A stretch of 5,999 bases of DNA from DASYAN01 sp036501345 (GTDB lineage: Bacteria > Chloroflexota > Ktedonobacteria > Ktedonobacterales > Ktedonobacteraceae). Of this stretch, positions 1-5,250 are shown piece after piece. The translations under genes and the position numbers were made by a program. Positions within the stretch are counted from its first letter, which is position 1. Every line of letters begins with the position of its first letter. The stretch lies in NCBI GenBank assembly GCA_036501345.1, contig DASYAN010000028.1, positions 1 through 5,999 on the forward strand, written 5' to 3'. Under the pieces are notes generated by a model. The model had not been told where the DNA came from. It was given only the letters and a program-made list of their open reading frames with translations, and did no database searches.

Positions 1-3000
1 CACATTGGGAGCAAAGATTGCCGGTAACTTTTAAGGGTTGCAAATTCGTAGCAACGAGCTCTTGCTGGCTATGATTGCCTGTCTCGTCGTATCCATTGTG
101 CGCTGAGACTTCATTGCCAGTAGCCTGTTGGGCTGCTTCTATATGGATCTCTAGTGCGCGTGCTACTGCATCGGGCAGTGAGCGTACCTGCTGGACACCA
201 AAACCAACCGAGCGGCTACCACCAATACCTCTCAATTGCTTGCTGATCTCCTGCGCTCGGTCCACTGGCGATAGTGGGCTGAGTATCTGCAGATTGAGCG
301 AAATCAGGCGTCCCAATGCTTCCGATAATGCGGCAATGTCGCTACCTGCTTTCCCGACGTTGACAAAGACTTCAAATGGACCCTGTTCATCACTGTTAAT
401 AGTAACGTTGACTTTGCCCTCAGGAGCATTAACCTGCCTGGTATAACCCTGGACGACTGCCGGACGCTGCTTGATGCCCTGATGGATTGAGGTCACCATC
501 TGGATCTCTGGTACTTGGGTTGCGGCAGCCTTTTTCTCATCTTCGACACGGGTAAGTACTGCATCACGTGAGCCATCACGATAGTATGTTACACCTTTGC
601 AGCCCATCTCATAAGCCAGACGGTACAGCTTCTGTACTTGCTCAACGGTATGATCGTTGGGAGCATTAACGGTTTTGCTGATGCTGGCATCGGTATAGCG
701 TTGGACCATAGCTTGGACTCGTACATGCTCTTCCGGTGTCAGATCCTTTGACGAGACAAAGTAGGTTGGTGTGGCCTCATCAGGGTGCTCATCGCGCCAA
801 GCCTGCAGCAGCGGATGATACAAGATATGCTCACCTGTACGATCGCGCCGGATCATAGCGAAGTCGTAGACAGGTTCGATGCCAGAACTGACACCAGCAA
901 GCAGACTTGTAGTGCCTGTGGGAGCTTGAGTCAGCAGGACGGCGTTACGAGTGCCATGCTCTTTGATCTTGTCCTGAATAGATCTGGGCAGACGTTTAAT
1001 AAACTTCCCCTGCATGTACTTATCACGATCAAACTTGGGGAAAGGACCTTTTTCGGCTGCGATGTCTGCAGAAGCTTCGTAAGAAGCATCTCGGATGGTA
1101 GCATAGATGTGCTCAATGATTGGTAGAGATCCTTCACTACCATAAGGAACCTTCATTTTAATGAGTGCATCGGCCAGACCCATCGTGCCCAGACCTGTAC
1201 GACGGGTACCAAGCTGAGCCTCCTCGTTATCGGAGATGAAATATTCTGTGGCATCGATGACATTATCCAGGAAGCGCATCGCAACCTTGCTAACTTTTGC
1301 CAGTTGCTCCCAATCCATAGATCCATCTTTTACGAATGAGGAAAGATTAAGTGCACCAAGGTTGCAGACACCCCAAAACGGCAGGGGTTGTTCTCCGCAA
1401 TTGTGAACAACTAAGCCATTAGCGACAAAAAGATGCTTTTCTGGCTCTGTTAAGTCATAGACGATCTCTTCTCCATCAGGGATAAGAGATTCAAATGTTG
1501 CAAGGAATCTGTCTTGGTTTAGCGCCCGCTTGTAGTTGCTAAGTGCATACTCTAGCTTTCCTTGTTTTTCCTCAACTAAGAAGCCTATTTTTTGAGAAAA
1601 GAGAGCTAAGTTACTTCCAGAAATGATAACCTCATGGTAAGCCTTGCACTGATATGGGGCATATCCCCCCTTGCTGTCTGGAAGAAGCCTTTCTCCAGCA
1701 CTTCTTCTGTTCTTGTATATTTGTGATCCTATGCCGAAGTTTAAAAGGAGGCGTTGCACATTTTCTAGGAGTGTCTGGCTAGCTGATGTTAGTCTGATGG
1801 AAACACCCTTTTCTTGTTCTCCTAGAACACACCCGTCAGATGTAAAGAGTGCTGATAGAAAACCCTTTTGCATGTCTCTTGATCCACGCAGAACAGAGGG
1901 AGGAACTTGCAACTTTTCTGATAGCAATGCTTTATCGATAAGCTGAAGCATCCTTGTTGACTCAACGCGACACTCATTTCGATCAGCAATATCCACAACA
2001 CCTACACGATATTCCCGAGTCCTTTGATTTACTGAAGGATCAGAAACAAGTGTATTTATTGCCTTTGCAAAATCATGTGCAATGACACGTTCTGTTCCCC
2101 AGAAGCAAAGGCAAACAGATCCTTTTCCATCTGTATTGATATAACCATCGCCCACAAGCCATCCATGTATCTTTCCTAGATCCTCATTCCCAATAGAACC
2201 AAATGCACCTTCACCGTGAAGAAGATGGATTCTTTCTCCTGGAACAAGGTCCCCAGCCTCCTTCCAGCCTTCTAATGTAAGAACCTGATGATTCTTTGTG
2301 AGGCGAAGCGCATATCCTTCTTTTGTCTGAAGACGATATACGGACTTATATCCTGTTGAGAAGACGTGGCTTGCTTGTCGCAGTGATACGTCTTTAGATG
2401 AAGCTACCCTTGTTACCTGAGTCTTCATCCCTCGAACAACAGCGTATCTTGATGGAACTAACTCTCCAATAGCAATATCAGGAGATGCTATAGTAATAGG
2501 AAGTCCAACATCAGCTAGCTCTTTTGCTGGATATAATCCACGATCAGTGTAAATGAGCGTGTCTCCAGTAATGCAAGGGTTCACACAACGAATTTTTTCA
2601 TAGTACCAAGTGTTCGCCTCTTTGTTGCAGCGTTCCATAAATACGAGCCCAGGCTCAGCAGACTCCCAGGCGCTTGTGCAAATAAGGTCCCACAAGTATC
2701 GTGCTTTAATGGTCTTCTTGACTTCGTCTTGCCAGATCAGATCCCAGTTGGCATCACTCTTGACCGCTTCCATGAATCCGTCGGAGACACAGATGGAGAG
2801 GTTCGCATGCTCAATCTTACCAGCTTCACGCTTCACCGTAATAAACTCTTCTATATCCGGGTGCGTGTCGTCCAGCATAAGCATTAATGCACCTCTCCTG
2901 GATCCACCTTGCTGTATAACATCTCCTGTTGCTACTGAGTACAATTGTGCCCACGAGCAAGGTCCCGATGCTGTCCCATTGACCGTCTTGATATATGAGC

Positions 3001-3445
3001 CGCGTGGACGTAATGTAGAGAGATTGATGCCAACGCCACCACCACGTGCCATAATCTCGGTCATTATCTTCAGATTGTCGAGAATTCCCTGGCGGCTATC
3101 CTCAGGGCTAGGTACCACGAAGCAATTATAGTATGTTACCTGATGTCCCGTTCCCGCGCCTGCCAGGATACGACCACCTGGAACAAACTGAAAATTGGTT
3201 AATGCTTCATAGAAAAGATTTTCCCATTCTTGCCGTTTCTCTTCAGTCTGTTCTACTGCCGCTATGCCACGGGCTACACGTGCCCACAGTTGCTCTGGAT
3301 AGAATTCGAGAGGTTTTCCACTTGCATCCTTAAGGGAGTACCGATCCATGAAGACCTTTTGACGAATCCCTTCCAGTTGGGTCACATCCTGGGGAATTGT
3401 CGTCATAGCTGTGTCCTCGGTAGGACGGTTTGTTTGCTCTAGCAT
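1..3445 (-). CDS. nrdJ: Adenosylcobalamin-dependent class II ribonucleoside-diphosphate reductase, intein-containing, 3' end outside window
   Basis: This cytosolic enzyme reduces ribonucleotides to deoxyribonucleotides for DNA synthesis, using adenosylcobalamin to make the thiyl radical. The frame is open for 1148 codons: N-extein 1-290, intein 291-682, C-extein from 683, leaving 756 residues without the intein. Visible family marks are YYNCFV with the redox Cys108, the ARGGGVGIN loop (133-141), NP/CGEQPL at the splice junction, CNLGALNL eleven residues after the radical Cys (second redox Cys), RRTGLGTMGLADAL, TQAPTGTTSLLAG, and GCKGVTYYRDGSR near the end of the catalytic core. A TSCPD-like region follows (GKVNVTIN...GSDIAALSEALGRLIS). 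The last visible residues, CSQC, begin the C-terminal CxxC zinc/thiol tail. There is no N-terminal ATP-cone, so overall activity control through that domain is not expected. The start is fixed by AAGGAG five bases upstream of ATG. Cysteine assignments follow alignment from memory with the Thermotoga maritima enzyme (C134, C322, C333). Confidence 0.96.
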   Translation of the reverse strand, partial: MLEQTNRPTEDTAMTTIPQDVTQLEGIRQKVFMDRYSLKDASGKPLEFYPEQLWARVARGIAAVEQTEEKRQEWENLFYEALTNFQFVPGGRILAGAGTGHQVTYYNCFVVPSPEDSRQGILDNLKIMTEIMARGGGVGINLSTLRPRGSYIKTVNGTASGPCSWAQLYSVATGDVIQQGGSRRGALMLMLDDTHPDIEEFITVKREAGKIEHANLSICVSDGFMEAVKSDANWDLIWQDEVKKTIKARYLWDLICTSAWESAEPGLVFMERCNKEANTWYYEKIRCVNPCITGDTLIYTDRGLYPAKELADVGLPITIASPDIAIGELVPSRYAVVRGMKTQVTRVASSKDVSLRQASHVFSTGYKSVYRLQTKEGYALRLTKNHQVLTLEGWKEAGDLVPGERIHLLHGEGAFGSIGNEDLGKIHGWLVGDGYINTDGKGSVCLCFWGTERVIAHDFAKAINTLVSDPSVNQRTREYRVGVVDIADRNECRVESTRMLQLIDKALLSEKLQVPPSVLRGSRDMQKGFLSALFTSDGCVLGEQEKGVSIRLTSASQTLLENVQRLLLNFGIGSQIYKNRRSAGERLLPDSKGGYAPYQCKAYHEVIISGSNLALFSQKIGFLVEEKQGKLEYALSNYKRALNQDRFLATFESLIPDGEEIVYDLTEPEKHLFVANGLVVHNCGEQPLPFWGVCNLGALNLSSFVKDGSMDWEQLAKVSKVAMRFLDNVIDATEYFISDNEEAQLGTRRTGLGTMGLADALIKMKVPYGSEGSLPIIEHIYATIRDASYEASADIAAEKGPFPKFDRDKYMQGKFIKRLPRSIQDKIKEHGTRNAVLLTQAPTGTTSLLAGVSSGIEPVYDFAMIRRDRTGEHILYHPLLQAWRDEHPDEATPTYFVSSKDLTPEEHVRVQAMVQRYTDASISKTVNAPNDHTVEQVQKLYRLAYEMGCKGVTYYRDGSRDAVLTRVEDEKKAAATQVPEIQMVTSIHQGIKQRPAVVQGYTRQVNAPEGKVNVTINSDEQGPFEVFVNVGKAGSDIAALSEALGRLISLNLQILSPLSPVDRAQEISKQLRGIGGSRSVGFGVQQVRSLPDAVARALEIHIEAAQQATGNEVSAHNGYDETGNHSQQELVATNLQPLKVTGNLCSQC
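1400..2575 (-). mobile_element. Intein (392 aa) inserted in the NrdJ active site, with LAGLIDADG endonuclease
   Basis: This in-frame protein-splicing element excises itself from the NrdJ precursor and ligates the exteins. It begins with Cys1 (CITGDTLIYT, block A) and has the block B TxxH motif at T93-H96 (TKNHQVLT). It ends with a block F/G stretch (VYDLTEPEKHLFVANGLVVHN split over 372-392) whose last two residues are the canonical His391-Asn392. The +1 extein residue is Cys. All splicing residues of a class 1 intein are present, and the frame is continuous through both junctions, so it should be splicing-competent. Extein junctions read RCVNP/C and HN/CGEQPL. The NPCGE site of ribonucleotide reductases is a known recurrent intein position. 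Third positions and amino-acid choice are more A+T-rich here (AGA, TCA, GGA, CTT codons) than in the flanking exteins: one 60-base line inside the intein (2041-2100) has 24 G+C, against 33 in an extein line (3001-3060). Junction positions are exact to the codon. Confidence 0.96.
1556..2185 (-). other. LAGLIDADG (DOD) homing endonuclease domain inside the intein
   Basis: Two dodecapeptide motifs mark a monomeric LAGLIDADG endonuclease within the intein, at about intein residues 131-340. Motif 1 is IHGWLVGDG at intein 136-144 (bases 2144-2170), with the acidic residue D143. Motif 2 is LSALFTSDG at 240-248 (bases 1832-1858), with D247. They lie 104 residues apart, as expected for a single-chain two-motif enzyme. 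Both metal-coordinating Asp residues are kept and no stop or frameshift interrupts the domain, so cleavage of intein-free nrdJ alleles is plausible. The family role is to cut the empty allele and copy the intein by repair. Domain ends are approximate; activity is inferred. Confidence 0.88.
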
Positions 3446-3450
3446 ACTTG

Positions 3451-3456
3451 CTCCTT
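3451..3456 (-). promoter_or_regulatory. Ribosome binding site of nrdJ
   Basis: AAGGAG on the minus strand lies five bases before the ATG at 3445-3443. It supports that start over the internal Met at codon 14, which has no comparable upstream sequence. Confidence 0.85.
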
Positions 3457-3469
3457 AATCCATAATTCT

Positions 3470-3564
3470 AAAAAAACTAGAACCGTAAACTTTGCATGAG
3501 GCAAACACGAAATCGTCTTTTCCGGTCTCTTAAAATGAGCGTGTGCCAAGCCAAGTTTACGATT
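3470..3564 (-). promoter_or_regulatory. Structured nrdJ leader: long hairpin followed by U7, candidate attenuator
   Basis: In the predicted nrdJ leader, minus-strand bases 3564-3553 (AATCGTAAACTT) pair with 3492-3481 (AAGTTTACGGTT) as 12 base pairs with one G-U. Inside, GGCACACG (3547-3540) pairs with CGTGTTTGCC (3509-3500) with a two-base bulge. Four bases after the outer stem (CTAG) comes a run of seven T (3476-3470), which makes the arrangement terminator-like. A competing 5-bp hairpin, TTTGC/GCAAA (3505-3491), uses the 3' strands of both stems, so the two folds exclude each other. No cobalamin-riboswitch core sequence was recognised. Pairing is read directly from the sequence; regulatory function is inferred. 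Confidence 0.45.
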
Positions 3565-3587
3565 GTAGAAAAAAATAGATATTCTTT

Positions 3588-3638
3588 AATGCCAACCTAA
3601 AGGCATTGTTTCTCAACGTTGAGGGTTTTTAGGCCCTC
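3588..3638. repeat. Cluster of three short inverted repeats in the 5' part of the nrdJ leader
   Basis: Three inverted repeats are packed here. AATGCC/GGCATT (3588-3593 and 3602-3607) has an 8-base loop. CTCAACGTTGAG (3612-3623) is a perfect 12-base palindrome. GAGGG/CCCTC (3621-3625 and 3634-3638) has an 8-base loop and shares GAG with the palindrome, so those two cannot both form in RNA. They lie just downstream of the predicted nrdJ transcription start. Function is unknown: the palindrome could be a protein-binding site or RNA structure. Confidence 0.5.
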
Positions 3639-3646
3639 TGTGAGTC

Positions 3647-3675
3647 AGTATACTCGGAAAAAATACTAAAAACAA
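3647..3675 (-). promoter_or_regulatory. Predicted sigma70-type promoter of nrdJ
   Basis: On the minus strand, a -35 hexamer TTGTTT (3675-3670) is separated by 17 bases from a -10 hexamer TATACT (3652-3647). Transcription would start near 3640, giving a leader of about 195 bases before the nrdJ ATG. It is the best-matching promoter facing nrdJ in the gap. Two NrdR-like boxes start eight bases upstream of the -35. Confidence 0.65.
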
Positions 3676-3683
3676 CCCCTTGG

Positions 3684-3699
3684 GCACAACATATTGATT
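3684..3699. promoter_or_regulatory. NrdR-box-like site 1
   Basis: The 16-mer GCACAACATATTGATT matches the NrdR-box consensus (acaCwAtATaTwGtgt, recalled) at 12 of 16 positions, including all upper-case core positions. NrdR is the ATP-cone/zinc-ribbon repressor of ribonucleotide reductase genes and usually binds paired boxes. This box lies just upstream of the nrdJ -35 element. Confidence 0.7.
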
Positions 3700-3714
3700 T
3701 GATGTTTGTTTTTT

Positions 3715-3730
3715 ACACAATATATTGATG
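3715..3730. promoter_or_regulatory. NrdR-box-like site 2
   Basis: ACACAATATATTGATG matches the NrdR-box consensus at its first 13 positions in a row. It starts exactly 31 bases from box 1, about three helical turns, which is the spacing known for cooperative NrdR binding. The two boxes share a 14-base stretch with a single difference. Box 2 also covers the -35 region of the predicted cinA promoter. Confidence 0.75.
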
Positions 3731-3741
3731 CAAACCCAATA

Positions 3742-3750
3742 TGGTATGAT
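3742..3750 (+). promoter_or_regulatory. Predicted extended -10 promoter element of cinA
   Basis: TGGTATGAT fits an extended -10 (TGn followed by TATGAT) facing cinA. The -35 region at the right spacing (around 3722-3727) is poor and lies within NrdR-like box 2. An alternative cinA promoter, TTGATG at 3699-3704 with TATATT at 3721-3726 (16-base spacer), also overlaps box 2. Transcription from the extended -10 would leave a leader of about 140 bases. Confidence 0.45.
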
Positions 3751-3861
3751 TAACAGAAAGGGATGGCAAGGCGCCAGTTCCTATCTTGCATCGTAATACG
3801 CTTCTGTTGTGTGTCATGAATGAGAGAGTTCTACAGATCATTTTATTAGGGAAAGGTCCCA

Positions 3862-3884
3862 TAGACAACAGCGGCTGTTGTTTA
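3862..3884 (+). promoter_or_regulatory. Hairpin directly upstream of the cinA ribosome binding site
   Basis: TAGACAACAG (3862-3871) pairs with CTGTTGTTTA (3875-3884): ten base pairs with one G-U and a three-base loop, CGG. It ends three bases before AGGAGG. A smaller stem, GGGA/TCCC (3849-3860), sits directly before it. No U run follows, so it is not an intrinsic terminator. It could modulate translation initiation or mRNA stability of cinA. Confidence 0.5.
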
Positions 3885-3887
3885 CTC

Positions 3888-3893
3888 AGGAGG
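3888..3893 (+). promoter_or_regulatory. Ribosome binding site of cinA
   Basis: A perfect AGGAGG lies four bases before the ATG at 3898. The gap is slightly short but the match is strong, and it fixes the start. Confidence 0.85.
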
Positions 3894-3897
3894 ATAT

Positions 3898-5139
3898 ATG
3901 CGTGCTGAAATTATTTCATGCGGTACTGAATTGTTACTAGGCCAGATTACTGATACTAATGCGACATATCTTGCCCAGAATCTGGCTGGGTTAGGTATTG
4001 ATCTCTATTACGTTTCCCAGGTAGGTGATAACCTGGAACGGATTGTAGAGACGCTCCAGCGAGCCTGGCAACGTTCTGATCTGATCGTGATGACTGGTGG
4101 ACTGGGCCCGACGGAGGATGACCTGACTCGGGAGTCCATTAGTGCTCTGTTGGGAGAGACGATGCAGGTCGATCCTGAACAGGAAGTGACGCTGCGTGCT
4201 CGCTTTGTCCATGCAAACATGCCCATGTTAGAGCGTAACATGAAGCAAGCAACGCTAATCCCGTCAGCGCAAAGTATTGAGAATCCGGTGGGGAGCGCAC
4301 CCGGCTGGTGGGTTGAGAAGGATAATCATATCATTGTGGCTATGCCTGGCGTGCCGAGAGAGATGTTTCGCATGTGGCAAGAGGAGGTTGTCCCCAGACT
4401 TAGCAAGTATACGGGCAGCTTGATTTTTACTCGCCTTCTGCGGGTCTATGGGCTGGGAGAATCCTTAGTTGAGGAGCTTTTGGGTTCTTTGATCCATGCC
4501 AACAATCCTACTGTTGCCACGTATGCCAAGTCTGATGCCGTCGATGTGCGTATCTCTGCGAAGGCAGAAGACTTCGAGAAAGCCAGCCAATTAGTAGCGG
4601 AGATGGAAGAGCGTGCCCGGCAGGTTCTGGGTTATCACGTCTTTGGTATTGAGGGTGATACGCTAGCAGGTGTTATCGGCAAGCAACTCCAAGAGCACCA
4701 TCAAACACTGAGCGTGATGGAATCACTCACTGGTGGATTGCTGGCTAGTACAATCACTGATTTTCAGAGTAGCTCAAAGCACTTTGTTGGAGGGATTGTT
4801 GCCTATAGTAGCGACCTGAAAATACAGATGGGCGTACCGCGCGAGATCCTGGAGCATTATGGCGCAGTGAGCGAAGAGACGGCGCGTGCTATGGCTCACG
4901 CCGTACGCGAACATTTCAGGACAGATTTTGGTATTGGTGTAACTGGTGTGGCTGGTCCAGATAAGCAAGAGGATAAACCCATTGGTACGATCCATATTGC
5001 CGTTGAAGGACCTAAGGGAGTGATAACGGGCATGGGGCCGGGATGGCGTGGTGGGCGCAGTGACAACAAACGCTATGCTATGCTCTCGGCTCTTAACCTA
5101 CTCAGGCGTTATCTAGCAGGAACCATCATCCCCGACTGA
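3898..5139 (+). CDS. cinA: CinA family protein: MoCF-like nucleotide-binding domain plus nicotinamide-nucleotide amidase domain
   Basis: This is a complete two-domain cytosolic CinA of 413 residues, normal for the family. The N-terminal COG1058 domain (about 1-170) resembles molybdopterin-binding MoaB/MogA proteins. It shows ISCGTELLLGQITDTNA (6-22), the TGGLGPTEDDLT loop (66-77), NPVGSAPGW (129-137) and MPGVPREM (149-156); in studied CinA proteins it has ADP-ribose pyrophosphatase activity. A linker domain follows (about 175-250). The C-terminal PncC-type domain (about 255-408) has the catalytic-serine motif ESLTGG (275-280), FVGGIVAYS (296-304), GAVSEETA (322-329) and TGVAGPDKQEDKPIGT (349-364). 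PncC hydrolyses nicotinamide mononucleotide to nicotinate mononucleotide and ammonia in NAD salvage. The usual ESCTGG Cys is Leu here, a seen variant not expected to remove the catalytic Ser. The name comes from competence induction in Streptococcus; no recA follows here. It diverges from nrdJ across the NrdR-like boxes. Confidence 0.96.
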   Translation: MRAEIISCGTELLLGQITDTNATYLAQNLAGLGIDLYYVSQVGDNLERIVETLQRAWQRSDLIVMTGGLGPTEDDLTRESISALLGETMQVDPEQEVTLRARFVHANMPMLERNMKQATLIPSAQSIENPVGSAPGWWVEKDNHIIVAMPGVPREMFRMWQEEVVPRLSKYTGSLIFTRLLRVYGLGESLVEELLGSLIHANNPTVATYAKSDAVDVRISAKAEDFEKASQLVAEMEERARQVLGYHVFGIEGDTLAGVIGKQLQEHHQTLSVMESLTGGLLASTITDFQSSSKHFVGGIVAYSSDLKIQMGVPREILEHYGAVSEETARAMAHAVREHFRTDFGIGVTGVAGPDKQEDKPIGTIHIAVEGPKGVITGMGPGWRGGRSDNKRYAMLSALNLLRRYLAGTIIPD

Positions 5140-5140
5140 T

Positions 5141-5179
5141 TGATATCCCTCTTGTCACCTATAGGAGAGAGTGGTATCA
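5141..5179. repeat. Imperfect inverted repeat overlapping the transporter promoter
   Basis: GATATCCCTCTT (5142-5153) pairs with GAGAGAGTGGTATC read backward (5178-5167): 11 of 12 positions pair, counting two G-U, with a C/T mismatch at 5148/5172. The T5141/A5179 pair extends it. The loop is 13 bases. It begins two bases after the cinA stop codon, but no T run follows on either strand, so it is a poor intrinsic terminator. It covers the predicted promoter of the next gene and could be an operator. Confidence 0.5.
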
Positions 5180-5180
5180 T
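5152..5180 (+). promoter_or_regulatory. Predicted promoter of the Nramp-family gene
   Basis: TTGTCA (5152-5157) is followed after 17 bases by TATCAT (5175-5180), preceded by TGG, which gives an extended -10. Transcription would start near 5187, leaving about 64 untranslated bases. The transporter may therefore be transcribed independently of cinA, although read-through is also possible because no clear terminator separates them. Confidence 0.5.
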
Positions 5181-5250
5181 CAAGTGCAAAAGAATGGGAA
5201 GGGGCGGGTAAGAACGAGAGGCTGTTTCTTCTGCCCGGGGTATGTGTCCA

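Noticed and set aside
1400..2575. Interpretation of the insertion as a group I or II intron, or as a separate gene breaking nrdJ
   Set aside because: The insertion is in frame with no stop codon and has Cys1, TxxH, the His-Asn end and Cys+1, which is diagnostic of a protein-splicing intein.
2610..3131. A 173-codon open frame on the plus strand opposite nrdJ, with others at 75-446, 785-1126 and 1671-1946
   Set aside because: They lie antisense to strongly conserved reductase or intein sequence, have low-complexity unfamiliar products and no convincing ribosome binding sites; they are shadow frames.
3446..3640. Cobalamin riboswitch in the nrdJ leader
   Set aside because: Biologically tempting, but the conserved GCCACTG-type core and other characteristic B12-box sequences are not visible.
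3734..3749. Possible third NrdR box (ACCCAATATGGTATGA)
   Set aside because: Only 11 of 16 consensus positions match, with breaks in the core, and it starts 19 bases from box 2, out of helical phase.
3816..3908. A 30-codon open frame overlapping the cinA start
   Set aside because: It has no ribosome binding site and an unremarkable product; the overlap with cinA is most likely chance.
5141..5179. Intrinsic terminator after cinA
   Set aside because: The stem is reasonable but no T run follows on either strand; an operator or other role is more likely.
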